64,000 nt of DNA from Monomorium pharaonis (GCF_013373865.1 NC_050471.1:28057176-28121175), one strand, 5' to 3'. Positions 10,001-22,923 are shown, counted from the first letter of the stretch. Numbers and translations are program-made. Notes: generated by a model from the letters alone, not told the origin.

Positions 10001-11741
10001 AGATATGTAGATTCTTGAAATTTTGTAGAGTAAACCGCCTAAGAAAGTAAAAATTAAACTTGTGCAACTGTTTGAGTCATTTATGATGAAGAATCGTAAT
10101 TTTATAAAAGTGTTAAGTTTGTATATAATACACAATAATCCTTTTCTTTAATTTATTTAAAAATTATAGAAAATTTTTTACTTACGAGATTTTGGAACAA
10201 TCTACTTTTTTCTCAGCCGTATTGAATGTGCGCGAACATTCGCATTCAGGATCTCCGATATTCGTATTCATGACGGTTTCTTTACGTTTCAATAGAAGAT
10301 ACGAACCTATCTTTGACATCACAGATTGTATGACGTATCTCGATAATAAGTATTCATTGAGACCTGAAATCAAGAATTGTTATTATCTTCCATATTTAAC
10401 GCAAGAAATCTTTTTAATGAATGACAGATTTTTTTTTAATATGGTTGATGATAAAATATTAAGACGTTAAGATGCACAGAATAAAACAGATTTACAAGAA
10501 ATATCTGATAAGAATTTTGACAAAAGTCTTGTGACATTTCAACAAACTTGATCATTAAATGTAATTTTAACAAATGTGTAATAAAATTTTAATTATATTT
10601 CGCTAAAAAGATTATTTTTAAAATTACAACAAAAAATTGCAAATATTTGATCAATTGCTTTTGATAAATTAATAAAATTATTCAAATTTTAATATCATAA
10701 TTATCGTTTATAAATATATTAAGTTTCATAAAATTTTGTTAAAATTTTAATTAAAAAATCATTAGTCAAAATTTTCTCTAATATATAAAATTCAAATGTT
10801 ATCAAATTTTTGTAAAAATTACATTAAAATGTTATTAAACCTTTTCTGTCAGGGATGTATAATGATAATAAATATTATAATTGTCGAAAAATGAATACTA
10901 ACAATTTTTTTTAATGTATTTTGTATTGATTTAAATCAAAATGCAATAAGTAAGATTGGTTTAAAAAATAACGAAAAAAAACATGAATAAATAATTTATT
11001 GCGTTGTAAACGTTGAAAATATTATTCGCCGTGGATTTATTAATGTGATTGATAAATAATATATTCATAACTCATATACAATAATAAATTAACATGACAT
11101 ACGACTTTGGTACAATGTCTGATGCTGCATCTCTTATCTCTTATCAAGAGGCTGAGACTCGAACAAATTAATGACGTAATAAAATATTGCGCGTATGACA
11201 CATTTTCACGGGAGGATATTATCTTACGAAATTGCGACGAAATAATAACGAGCAAATAAACGACGTGCTCATCAACTTCCGCGTGCTCGGATCGTAAATT
11301 ACGTACTGTTTTCGAGTTCACGTCATAAATATAGCAATCACTCTGGATTAAACGTTTATTACGTATGCATCCAGACATTACCGCCAAAAATTACCCAACA
11401 GATTTCAACCGAAAGAAAAACATACTTAAAAAAAATGTTAAAAAACACATTTTATGCAATAACAATTAAGCAAAGATCATCGATACAATTGTGATAAGAA
11501 TTCATGAAAGTCCCAATTCTTCGGCTTAATAAATAATAAACAAATTAAACATGATTATTAAAAATATGAACATTAGCAAGTAATTTATATCTTCTATCTT
11601 CAATTAACTGTATAAGAAGAAGAGCATCTTTCACCGCTACTTACTAATTGGCTCAGCTATTTCTTTTCGCCATTTTAATGGTTCAAATCGCAAGGCCCTT
11701 CTCCGTTCTACCTTGAAATCTCTTATTTTCTATCCTCGCAG

Positions 11742-12237
11742 GTTTTATCACTTTTGGGAAAAGCCGAAAGCCCCTCTCCTCGCGGTGGCGGACGATATCT
11801 TATCTTCTCACATCAGCCTCGGACCTGCTCCGGAAGTTAAGGTGCGCGATTCATGGTCCATGATCATTCGCACGAACGCGACCGCGCCGTTCGCCGGTTA
11901 TACGGGTTCACGCGCTTTTCTCTCCGTAGAGAGACGGAAGCTCCGCGAAGAGAGGAACACAGAGGTCCTCGCGGGTACACACCTACCGACGTATCGTCGT
12001 GCTTTGCCGAGGAGGTAGCCCGGGTGCGTAGGGGTGGAATTCACGGCAGCGACGCCGACGGGATACCACCTTGGGGTGTTCATCGTTCACCAATGAACGC
12101 GGGGTGTCGCCCTCAGGGACAGCATCGCGGCGGCAACTGCAGCAGCAGCACCAGGAAGCGACGGCACTGCGACGGCACGAGGGAGGACTTCCGGCGCGCA
12201 AGCACCTGCAGAGCGTCCAGCGATTTGAGCGGCGACC
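11742..12237 (+). promoter_or_regulatory. Leader (5' UTR) exon of SV2-like copy A
   Basis: A pyrimidine-rich acceptor, TCTTATTTTCTATCCTCGCAG, precedes GGTTTTATCACTTTTGGG. The same arrangement precedes the leaders of B (23043) and C (34503), so a noncoding first exon further upstream is likely. The A leader contains about 280 extra GC-rich bases (about 11841-12125) that B and C lack. An out-of-frame ORF (11713-12018) runs through it. Transcript ends are inferred, not seen. Confidence 0.5.
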
Positions 12238-15200
12238 ATGGGTGAGTTTCACTTCGATTTTTGATTATTTATTATTATGTATTATTATTATTAAATTGTT
12301 ATTCTATAAATTACAATATATAAATATGCATAAATAATATTATAAATATATAATATAATTATCAACTTCTGTTCAGCGGCTTCTCTGTGAAAAATTTTAT
12401 ATCTTGCAATTACATAAGATACCTGATGATGGATTAAATATAAGAGAAATTTATTTAATTTATTCTATATTTTTTAAAAATAAATTAAAATATATATTTA
12501 TTTTGTTAAATACATACATATATATTAATATATATATATACGTAATAGTGTTAAAAAATAAAATTAATGAGTCTTATTCACGACCTTACTTTCTAATAAT
12601 AGCTGTTTTAGTGCATTTAATTAAAAACGTAGCAATTTAATTAAAAGATATAAATATTTTTTATTCTTCTTGTGTTGCAGGACTCGACTTCCTGGCAGAC
12701 GGAGGTGTCGACTTCGAGCATGCGATCACCGTAACAGGTGATGACTCCATGAAAAAAATTAAAGCACATTCCAATATCAAAATCCAAGTGCTATTAATTT
12801 TGCAGCTCAGTTACAGACGAATCTTAGAACATTTCGAAATTCGCACATATGAAAAATTTATTTTTTTCTACACAGAAAAAAATGGATCTTTATGCAAATA
12901 AAATTTTTATTCTTCAATGCTATATACTTTGATATAAGCATGAAATGCTATCATCAAATAGAAATATTTATTTACATCAATAACAAAATAGGTTTATGTA
13001 AAGTACATTTTATTCTTAAATACTACTTAGGTACATAATTCGAAAGCTATTTATTCTTGGGTAAAAAATAATATGCTTAAATATTGGGTTAGCAACTAAG
13101 CTTGTGTAGTATATTTTATTCTTAAGATGATATTCTTTATTACTCACCGCTACGTGGCATATTATCTCTTGAACAAAATACACTTTCTTATAAAAGGGGC
13201 TCGCTGAGAGCGGGGAAGGAAGTAAAATTTCGCCAACCACATATAAAATTAGTTAAAATATGTCAGTCTATAAAAAAGATTGAAAAAAATGAGAAAGACA
13301 GAATTGTAAAAACTTTTATTTCAAAAAAATAATATGTTCAAATTACATTAAATTTATTTTGGATAAAGTTGACAAAAAGACTTATTGAGAGAAAAATTAC
13401 AATTAATAAGAGCGAATTTAATATTAAACTAATGCAATTTTATTCTTTAATTAATGCAAATTTTGTTTTTAATAAAAAATTTTTTTAATCTTGATTAAGA
13501 ATAACTTATTCTTAATTGAAGAATATTTATTCTTGGCGCTATTTTATAGTATAAAATATTCTTAAATCAAGGCATTTTTGCATTTTTTAAGAATAAATTT
13601 TTAGTGTGTGTAGGTATTTCTGAAAAAGGTCCAATTGTTTAATAAAATTTCTGAAAAAGACATTGCAAAACAGGATTTTTGCGTTTGTGTTAAGTTTATT
13701 GCAATCAGTGAAACTCATCGAAACCAATGTGCGTTAGGTTTTGGGAGGTTCCACTACACGCTGTTGACCATTTGCGGTCTGATTTACATGGACACGGCGA
13801 TCGGGGTGACAATACTCTCGTTCGTACTTCCTGCGGCACAATGCGACCTCGAGATGGACTCCACTGCGAAAGGTTGGCTGACCGCCTCTCCGATGCTAGG
13901 TCGGTACTTTTCTTTGGTGTTGCCCTTAACTTTCCCTTAACTTTCTTTGTCAGAGAATATCGTTAAAATTGAGAGACTTTTGCAGGTATGTTAATTGGAT
14001 CGTATATATGGGGATGCCTGGCTGACACAAAGGGTAGGAAGATCGTGTTAATCGCCACTCTGCTGATGGACGGCATCGTGGGCATCGCATCTTCGTTTGT
14101 TCAATACTTCTGGGTGTTTCTGATATTCCGGTTCTTCAATGGCTTCGCGTAAGGACTCCGATAAGATAAATCTTGCGATTTTCTATTAGCAAAGTTTTTA
14201 TTTTATCAGCAATAATATCATAAGACATAAGTCAATGACTCGAGCTAATTTTTCAAAAAACTATTGTAATATCAGGTAGTTTTTTAAAAAATTGGCTTGA
14301 ATCATTGACTTATGTCTTATGATATTATTGCTTTGCAAATACCAAGCCCGTTACATAATTACAGTTATTGTTTTTTTTATCAATTCTTTAATTCTTGGCT
14401 ACTTATTCACTATAAATTAAATACTGTTGAAATAAACTCCTAATCTTTGATAAACGCTTGGTATTCAAAATTATAGATCATAATATATATTTATAGCTTG
14501 TATCTCGATTTTTGCATAAAAAAAATTGACTTATTAAAAAAGTGTCAATAAAATAAAAATAGAAAATAATCAATGCAAAAATAAAACTTAATAGAAAAAT
14601 TATGATTGCGTACATATTGAATAATATATCAAAACATTCTATGCACATATGTCATCATTTATAATACGCAAAGTAATTTTAATATTATTATTAAATTTAA
14701 TTAATATTAATTCAATTTCTATAACAATTCAATTCCAGCTAATTTCAACTGAAATTATAGAACTGTTAGTCATAATTTTTTTATTCAACAGTGCAGCAAT
14801 TATATAACTTTAGGTGGAACATTAGTGGTTAGTAAATAATTAGTGAAATATTAATGTTTATTTATTCAAATTAATAAAGCTTTGTTACGCAGTATAACAG
14901 GTGCTATGGGCATCTGCTTTCCGTATCTTGGCGAATTTCAACCCACAAAATTCCGCGAACGTTGTCTCTGCTGGATGGAGATGTTTTGGACGGTCGGGGT
15001 GATAGTTCTGCCGCGTAAGTAACTTTGTCCCCTGTGTGACTCACCCCCGAAGAGCCGGCTGGTCCAAGTCAAAATTTTTCTTTTGCAGTGATCGCCTGGC
15101 TGATCATCCCCATGGACCTCACTATCGTGAGCGAGACGTTTTACTTCAAGTCTTGGAATCTCTTCGTCGCGCTCTGCGCTCTGCCGTCGCTCATGCTTGG

Positions 15201-18200
15201 TCTGTGGCTGTTCGCCTTCCCTGAGAGCCCGAAGTTCCTGCTGGAGTGCGGCGAAACCGACGCCGCCCTCGAGGTGTTCAAGTGGATTTATTCGCGGAAC
15301 ACCGGCGCCGATCCGGAGACCTATCCGGTAACATTACTTGAACTTCCTCAATATAAAAGTACCAACTGATTCTCTTATATGCGGTGCTTTCTCTCTCAAA
15401 AAATTAATTACACAAAAATTAGTGTAAGATATTTAGATAAAGTTTACTTATTTCTTCAACTCAATTCTTAAAAATTCTATTTAATAAGAAAGGTTTTTAT
15501 TGAAAAGGAGATTTATTGTATAATTAAAAAATTAAGATACTTAGACCGAATAAAGTCTACTTAATTAACTTTATTCTACTTTTTACGTCTACAATAAAGT
15601 TAAATAATTTTTTTAATTGAGTGCTTTTTTTAATAGATAAAATAAATTAAATGAGTCTTATTCGGCCGATCAAAAGACGAAGCTTTTTAATTATTTTCAA
15701 GTATTTGGAAAACATTTCTAGTGTTCTAGAAGAAACTCAGTTTCAAACATCTGTATTTTATGTGCCCTCTCCTTTTATCTCTTCCACACAGGTGAAGTCT
15801 CTACAAGAGAAGACAAAGAATCAGGATAAAAACACCAGGGCGCTGAAGCTTCACAAGCGCAAGGATCTAAAGGTTCTATTCGCGGAAATACGTGATCTAA
15901 CGAACGCGCTCTGCAAACCACCCTATTTGCGGAACACCGTGCTCGCCTGCGCCATTCAATTCGGACTCACCAGCAGCTATTACACGCTGATGGTCTGGTT
16001 TCCGGAATTATTCACCAGGTGATTAATTAAAATATCGTTAATTAACGCGCGCTATGCATCTTCTGTCTCTCTGATTTTTCTGAATGCTTAAGCCGAAAAA
16101 AGCTCTTTGATCTAAAATCATAATAAAGTGTAATTGATTACATGTGCAAATAAATTTGAAAATATATTCTACTAACAATACACGGAGAGCATTTTCTCTT
16201 AAAATTTATCCTGGTATTCAAAGTCTGGTAATTGTGATATAACGTGTAAGTTTGAGGAATTTTATTATGCTTTTTAGTAAAATTTTATTAAAAGCATAGT
16301 AAATTTTACTACACTTTTAGTAAATTTCACTAAAAAGTACGGTAAAATTCCTTGTGGTCATACAACATCCGACAATTATCAGATTTTAAGGGTAAATTTT
16401 AATGTATAGTCCGCAAATCATTTTCAAGTTCTTTTCCTTTGTTTTTGGAATCACATTCGCTGCTAATAATTCCGCTTAAATTTCTCTCACCAGTTTTCTC
16501 ACCTTCCAAACTTCTGGTAGCTTCATCTTCTTTGCTTCGTACAATAAACCCTATGCGATTTAAATGCTAATCTATAATACTCGTTTGTATTGTGTTCGAC
16601 AGATTCGAGCAATTCGAGCAAGCGAACCCGGGGGAGACCACGTCGGTGTGCATAGTTTCCGCCCTGTCAGACAACACAACCTTCTTTGACCCTTACGGAT
16701 GCGACACGATAATCGCACCTTCTGTTTATCTGCACACCGTGTACATTGGCCTCGCGTGTATTCCCGGCTCAATCATTCTACCCCTCTTCGTGCACAAGCT
16801 AGGCGCGAAGTTCTTCTTGAGTAAGTGGTGATATTCAACAACTTGGAATACTAACAAAATAATAAAAAAAGAAATAAAAGTGTAACTTTCTATACGAACA
16901 TGTTCAATTTAAATTTTGTTTCTAATAGCAAAATTAAATTTCTAATTCTTAGAATTTAATTAGATTTATAAATCTAAACGCGTTATTATGCATAAAAACA
17001 TTACTATTAAATTGAAACTAACACTATTTAATAGTTGTTATTTTATACATATATAAGTAAGAAATTATAATCTTACGTGTATATGATTCTATTTTTTTTT
17101 AGAGTTTAATAATCTTAAATTTCAACAAAATATTATGTTTGTAATAAAAAGAGTAAATTTTGATATTATTTATTATACTAAACACCACAGACGCGCGCTT
17201 TGCATGCGCTACTTTACTTCTTACTTTTTCAAAATAAATTACAACGATAATTGCACAGATAATATATGTATCCAAATTTCATAGCTGTCAAAATTCAATT
17301 GCAATGACAACTACTTTCCCTGCATAAAACGTCGGATTAAAAAGAATTTAAAAATATTGACATTTTGTCGAAAAGCAGAATTCAGAAGAATTCATCAGAA
17401 GATATTCAAAAGATATTTAATTGTTTATCTTCTGAATATCTTCTGAATTCTTCACATTCAATTGCAATAAGAAGCATTCAAATAAATGCGAACCTTCGCA
17501 TGAAAAAAGATTTACTTCTTCTGCTAATTGTGATTGGATTCAGAAACATACAAGATTTCATGGTTTTATTCTCATATCTGACTGAAAAGTTTTGGCCATG
17601 ATCCAATCGGAGATTTTTGCAAAGCAGAATTCACGTGAATATGAAACTATATTTGAATAAGATATTTTATGAAGAGTTTACAACACGAGGTAAGCGCAGC
17701 GAGAAAACCAATCGACATCGCAGAAAAGCGACGACAATACGGCACGATCAAACGCGCACGTCTCACGTCTATACCTTTTTTATTATGGATATAATAATAG
17801 ATAGATGGAAAGATGAATGGATAGGAAGAAGATTTCAATATTATTACAGTTATTTAAGAAACACAATATATGATTAATAATAATAGTATTAAAAAGAATC
17901 TCATTCCTGAATTAAAGATAAATAAATATTGTTTTCTACATGATATTTTTACTTTTAATGAATAAAATTACTATTGAATAATGAGAATATCTGTTCCTTG
18001 ATTAAACTGTGTACAAAGTTCTTCATGTAAGCAAGTTACGTCCGTATAATCTCATTTCAGTATTTAGCATCCTAAAACAAAAATATTCTCTAAATAAGAA
18101 TGTTTTTCTTTCTAGGTAGATTCATAATTTGTAAATGTAAATAATTAAATTCCAATTAAATTTTAATGAAATTAATCGAGACGCTACGTTGTGTTTTCAG

Positions 18201-20311
18201 TCGTGTCGCTAGTGGTCTCCGGCGCGGTGACGGTAGGCTTCTACTACGTGGTGAACTCGACGCAGAACCTGGTGCTCTCGTGCGTGTTCGAGGCTCTCAC
18301 GTCCCTCGGAATCTCTCTAGTTTACTGTGTGATCGTCGACATGTTCCCGACAAATCTCAGGTGAGCGAATTAGAATATGAATTCTTCAAGAACGTTTTGC
18401 TCTACACCAACTAAAAGTTATCGAAATTAAAAAATTGCATTCTTCTTAGATTCATTCTCTTCTCATAAATATCCGAATTCGAATACAATTCTGCAATCAG
18501 CTGCAAAATAGAAAACAATTCTTTTCCACAATTAAAGTACAAATGGTAACATAATACGCAGGTAAGAATTTTATATAAAAAACAAAAAAAAATTTAATTT
18601 GTAAATTTTGTTAAATTTTTTTTTTTTTTTTTGTATAAAATTCTTACGTGCGTATAATGTTACCGTCTGTACTTTAAATGTGGGAAAAGTTTTTTTAATT
18701 CTGTAAATACAATTAAAAGATTAGTGAATTGGAAATAATCAAAATAATCGGTAAAACAAGACAGGTTTAGCATCCCCTTATGTGATGAAAATAATTTCAT
18801 TTTGCTACACAAAATTTTGGTTACTCATCAAAATTCCAAATAAGTACAAAAAACGCGATTTTACGTAAGAATCAGGAGCAAACAAAAAATTAAATAACTT
18901 TTAAACTAATGGGAGAATTATACTTACCCTTACGGAAAGAAACTGCAGCCAATAAATATTACAGTTGTGTAGTTATTACAGGACTCTCTATAGTTATCAC
19001 AGAAAGGATTACAGTAATCTATAGTTATTACACGCTGTTGTTACTACAGTGCGTAAAATCCCTGTAATACAGAACAAACGTCTAGCCCATGAAGTGTGTA
19101 ATCCATTACACGTGTAATTTACTACATGTGTAATATACTACACATGTAATCTACAAAATGTGTAATATACTACTACACGCGTGTAATGCATTAAACGTGT
19201 AATGTCACCAGCAATCCATAAAATCCTTGGCTCGATACATTGACCTGTTTATCATATTATTTTTGCTTAGCATTAACGAGCCCTTTATAATTGTTTGTAT
19301 TGTTGTCATATAAATTATTTCTATGAATATTGTTGGATTTATTTATTAGATTTAATGTATCACTTTTTAACCACATTGAATGTACCGGCCATGGACAATG
19401 TACAACTTTCATGCACGTAATTTTTAAATAAATTATTTTTTCCATTATTTTACATTATATATATTTTTCTATGTATAATTATACTTTACAGATTATTTTC
19501 CTGTAATCCCGCTGCGATGTTACAGATACTATTATCCTGTAATCTCGGCAATATATTAAGAGCAATATATTACAGGCTAGATATTACAAGCAAGATATTA
19601 CAGGTTACTTTCCTGTAATCCGAGCGTGGAATGCAAAAATATTATAAAATATTACAATACTTCAGCCTGTAATTTCGTGTAATACTTTTATATAGTTCCT
19701 GTAATATAATTTTCTGTAATCCGTTGTAGTTTCTTTCCGTAAGGGTAAATTTGACATAGATGCAAACATAATATATAATAGAACAATTAATCCGATACCA
19801 TATATTACAGAGTAATGGCCGCGGCTTTATCACTGACGGTGGGTCGTTTAGGTGCTTTGATCGGCAACCTAGTGTTCGGTTATCTGATCGATTTAGCCTG
19901 TGTGATTCCCATCATACTGTTCGCCGTGTTTCTCTTTGGTAAGAGCATCTGATTAAAATTTTCAATTTGATTCAATTTCTTCACACAATTCAAGTATACC
20001 ATTTAACAATAAGTTAAATATATATTAGATACTTGAAGTTTCAAACAAATTATCTAACATATGTATATTTAAATTGAATTACAAATTAAATTAAATTTAA
20101 ATTAGATACTTAAACTGAAGAAATTTAATTAAATTGAAAGATTTTTGCCGAGTTAATGATTTTTTTATTTCACTGTAATAATAAATGTATGAGATATGTA
20201 TGTATGTAGCTGTTAATCCACTCGAATACAGTGAAACAACTCTTTTAATTTTTAGCCTGCGGTTTCTTCTCGTTTCTATTGCCGAAAACTGGGAAGGACA
20301 CGCTGGATTAA
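12238..20311 (+). CDS. SV2-like major facilitator transporter, copy A
   Basis: Eleven coding exons: 12238-12241, 12681-12737, 13738-13899, 13986-14148, 14893-15014, 15089-15327, 15792-16018, 16603-16820, 18201-18360, 19811-19938, 20256-20311. All introns are GT-AG and the exons join into 511 residues (start MGLDFLADGGVDFEHA, end KTGKDTLD). The start ATG has a good context (GACCATGG) and uses only the first codon plus one base of exon 1. Family signs: the MFS loop-2 motif GCLADTKGRKIVL at about 84-96, PESPKFLLE at 214-222, about 12 hydrophobic segments, a charged cytosolic loop at about 250-295, and an extracytoplasmic loop with N349-T-T and Cys341/Cys358. This matches insect relatives of synaptic vesicle glycoprotein 2, carriers of the sugar/organic-cation porter group in vesicle or plasma membrane. 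The substrate is unknown. SV2-related (SVOP-like) is the main alternative name. Confidence 0.85.
14218..14332. mobile_element. Hairpin element in intron 4 of copy A
   Basis: AGCAATAATATCATAAGACA and about 35 further bases are repeated in inverted orientation, ending TGTCTTATGATATTATTGCT, around a short centre. Intron 4 of copies B and C does not show it, so it is probably a later insertion. It has no ORF. Confidence 0.8.
16198..16402. mobile_element. Palindromic element in intron 7, copy A
   Basis: An inverted repeat whose outer ends contain TTAAAATTTA/TAAATTTTAA and whose inner parts contain repeated TTTAGTAAAATTTTACTAAA motifs. Homologous palindromes occupy the same intron of copies B (about 27548-27765) and C (about 47886-48087). 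The insertion therefore predates the triplication. Confidence 0.75.
17378..17450. repeat. Small hairpin in intron 8, copy A
   Basis: GAATTCAGAAGAATTCATCA with GATATTCAAAAGATA is repeated inverted as TATCTTCTGAATATC then TTCTGAATTC. Copy B has the same hairpin at about 28742-28815. Copy C has a much shorter intron 8 (724 versus about 1375 bases) and lacks it. Confidence 0.65.
18521..18689. mobile_element. Hairpin element in intron 9, copy A
   Basis: The left arm runs CTTTTCCACAATTAAAGTAC, then GGTAACATAATACGC and GTAAGAATTTTATA. The right arm is the complement, ending CTGTACTTTAAATGTGGGAAA AG. The centre is A- and T-rich. It is shared with copy B at 29877-30046 and absent from intron 9 of copy C. 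Confidence 0.8.
18924..19748. mobile_element. 0.8-kb DNA-transposon-like element in intron 9 of copy A with a TGTAAT-rich interior
   Basis: Terminal inverted repeats of about 20 bp begin TTACCCTTACGGAAAGAAAC, and the right end is the complement. The interior is packed with short units such as TGTAATCYACTACACG and ATTACAG in both orientations, and encodes nothing. Copy B has the element at 30277-31160. Copy C shows what looks like an empty site at about 49968, where AAATTATG runs directly into GTCAAATTTGAC. Confidence 0.8.
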
Positions 20312-20400
20312 CAGATCGAGTGATCTTTCTCGGTTTTGCACGGACGACCACAAGAATACGTACCACTCTCTCTTTTCTTGCGGTGCATATTGTATTTATT

Positions 20401-20406
20401 AATAAA
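20401..20406 (+). terminator. Poly(A) signal of SV2-like copy A
   Basis: AATAAA 90 bases after the stop codon, at the same place in B (31782) and C (50590). It sits in a block that is conserved in all three copies for about 500 bases past the stop. Confidence 0.6.
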
Positions 20407-21094
20407 TTTATTTTAAAAAAATGTATGTTTGTATATTCCTACCTTACTTCTGAAAAGCGTAATACTTTAAAAAGTTTTTATATATACAAATTTTTTAATT
20501 TCTAAGATTACTAGAATAAGCTTGCGCTGAGAATAATTTTTATTTTTACTGATAATTAAAGCTATTGATATTATGTTTACATTTATAAATATCTTTGTAT
20601 GTATATATGTATATGTATGTATATTTAGCAATAATACAATGTAATAATTGCAATTTTGTCAATAGCTTTCCACATTATTTAGAAATTATTATTGCTGATG
20701 CATTTTTTTATGTGAATTATAACTTTAATCATCTGTAAAAATAATAATTATTAGCAACGCAAAAAAAATTTTTAATCACGCAGATAGATCCAGGCATATC
20801 GGTCATAAGACGCCCCTGAGACACAAGCCACGCGCGCGAATGACCGACGGCTCGGCTTGGCCGGCTCGGCCGTCGAATCATGCACCTTTATCTCTCAGTC
20901 ACGCACCGTTTCAATAGAGACAGAGAATAAACAAAAAAAGGATAGATAAAACGCTTATACTTTTTGTTTATTGTCCATCTCATTCTATCAAGAGCACTCT
21001 ATCGAGCAGCGGCGGGCGGAAAGGTAAAAGCCAAGTGCATTTCGCTCGCGACTCTTGTCAGCTGGGACAGACTTGTAAGTTTGCAACTGTAAAA

Positions 21095-21232
21095 GCCTAA
21101 ACACAATGCCAGGCAACAGAAAATAGGAACAGGAAATAAAAGAAGAGAAAAAGAGAGACGAGAATTCTTTCTCTCTTTCTCTCTTTCATTATTTCTATTT
21201 CTATTGCCTGTTGCCTGGCACTGTGTTTAGGC
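21095..21232. mobile_element. GCCTAAACACA hairpin element, A-B spacer
   Basis: The arms are GCCTAAACACAATGCCAGGC on the left and GCCTGGCACTGTGTTTAGGC on the right, around a purine-rich then pyrimidine-rich middle. Close relatives lie at 32459-32588 and 51162-51298, each 0.65-0.8 kb after an SV2-like stop codon. The first two are copies made by the segmental duplication. Confidence 0.85.
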
Positions 21233-21709
21233 CCTAAGAGTAAATCGTGAATTAGTTAGTTTTTAAGGATATATTGAACATACAATCTTAGACAAAAGTG
21301 CATAAAATTTGAAATACTTAAATATTTACGCCTAAAGCATAGTAAATCTAGATGTAAGAAACTTGAACTAGTTGGAGTTTTATTTTTACTCTTACAAAAG
21401 TTTTTTTCACGTATTTGCGATTTTTTTCACTTATGAGTTTAAACTTTTGACAATGAAAAGGCACAATTATCTCAAGTTATATTTTATTCTTTAAAACGGT
21501 GTAGTGAAGACAATTGAAACTTGACAGATATTTTCATCTATTCATATATTAGATGTACAAAAAAATTTGAAACACTGGTACTAATTCTTCTATATTTTTT
21601 TTAGCTGTTTCATTCGTCAAGATCGTCTTTTTCCATAAGATAGAAAAGGATACTATGTAAAATCAATGAAAATTAAAATAGTTATGACTAGTCCCATACA
21701 TCCTTAAAA

Positions 21710-21985
21710 AATGTCAGAGGCGTTTATCGTGAGCTGGCTAGTTTTTGAAAAATGTCAATAGCGTATAATCGTGAGCTGGCTACTTTTTAAAATATGCTAG
21801 AGGCGCTTATCGTGAGCTGGCTATTTTTTAAAATATGCTAGAGGCGTTTATCGTAAACTGGATAGTTTTTGATAACTGCCAAAGGCGTAAATTGCAAACT
21901 GGCTAGTTTTTAAAAAATGCCAAAGTCGTAAATTATGAGCTGGCTAATTTAAAAAAATGCTAGAGGCGTAAATTTAAAAATTAAT
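21710..21985. repeat. 40-bp tandem array, A-B spacer
   Basis: About six or seven units of the GCGTTTATCGTGAGCTGG plus CTAGTTTTTRAAAAATG type, the same family as the array at 3905-4725. The corresponding array in the B-C spacer is 33165-33440. Confidence 0.8.
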
Positions 21986-22489
21986 TTTCTAAATATATTA
22001 TTTGCAAAATTTGTAGAAATTAATTTACAAATCTTATACATTAAAGTAAAAACGAAAGTATTATATGTTTGTATGATGGCAAACTACACAGTCATTTTCA
22101 AGCTTATCTACTTGCAACAGGGCAACATATTTAAAAGAATTTACAAATCTGAACAAAAAATACTTGCGCAAAAATTATATTTTAGATTATTTCAGAAATG
22201 ATGGCCACAACTTTGGGGAAAAATTTTTTGAAACAACCTATATATTGAAAATCTGAATTCATGGCAGCCCTAAAAAATTTAGAAAATTTTGTGTCCATAA
22301 CTATAGAGGATCGGTCCACAAATGACAGAGTAGTTCGCGGTCATACGTATAATACATACAGACATCCGATAATACACAGTCATTTCTAGGTCTATCCATT
22401 TGCAATAGGACAACATATTTTTAAAAATTTACAAATCTGGACAAAAAATACTAGTGAAAATACAGGGTGTTTCAGAAGATATCAGAATA

Positions 22490-22923
22490 TAAGATATTAG
22501 AAGCATTTGTTGTAAAAATAATGTTTAATTAACTTGTTTACTGTTAACAATGTTTATCATACATATTTAATTGTAAATGTTATAAGTCTATAAGTGTATA
22601 TATAATTAAGTATGTATTATAATGTGTGCGCGCGTGGGTGTACACCAATAAATTATAATACACATAATTGACATTCTAATATTGGATACAAATTTAGATA
22701 TATCCATGGTCTACATTTGATTAGAGCAATGTACAGAATTTTTTTTAAATAGACAGTATATGTACTGATTTATACTTTAATACGAGCTAAGTCAAGAGTA
22801 ATTTTTATCTCTTTTATTAGACATAGCACAAAAAAAGATTTAAAAAATATGTGCAATATATGTGCAATATTTTGTTAATAAATGTGATGTTCTGATTTAA
22901 AATGGTATTGGACGTAAGGAAAA
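22490..22923 (+). promoter_or_regulatory. Promoter-proximal flank of SV2-like copy B
   Basis: Almost identical to 33950-34383 before copy C and clearly related to 5120-5587 before copy A. It carries the landmarks ATTGACATTCTAATATTG and GCTACATTTCTACTAC. It continues directly into the leader region of copy B, so it is the best place to look for the promoter. Confidence 0.5.

Larger units (their letters stand above)
5588..11641. other. About 6 kb block found only in copy A, between flank and leader exon
   Basis: Copies B and C read without a break from CTACATTTCTACTAC into TAATTAGATCAGC, whereas in A those two points are 6.05 kb apart, with CTAC at both junctions. The block is AT-rich and holds a nested palindrome (5791-6122), a GC-richer minus-strand ORF (6844-7158) and a second GC-richer patch at about 9330-9740 with overlapping but unrecognised ORFs. 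ORFs at 10182-10470 and 11040-11387 also look like chance. It is either an insertion in A or a stretch deleted from the ancestor of B and C. Confidence 0.65.
20500..22489. other. Spacer between SV2-like copies A and B
   Basis: No gene is seen. In order it holds the conserved 3' flank of copy A (to about 20760), the dispersed upstream block (about 20890-21085), a hairpin element (21095-21232), one 52-bp unit (about 21285-21335) that is triplicated in the next spacer, the 40-bp array (21710-21985), and AT-rich transposon-like remnants, one with ACAGGGTGTTTCAGAAG. Nearly the whole stretch is repeated at 31880-33950. Confidence 0.7.

Noticed and set aside
17365..17877. ORFs of 78 and 86 codons in intron 8 of copy A, with twins in copy B (28729-29243)
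   Set aside because: Their likeness between A and B follows from recent duplication of the whole intron; copy C lacks them and they coincide with a hairpin.
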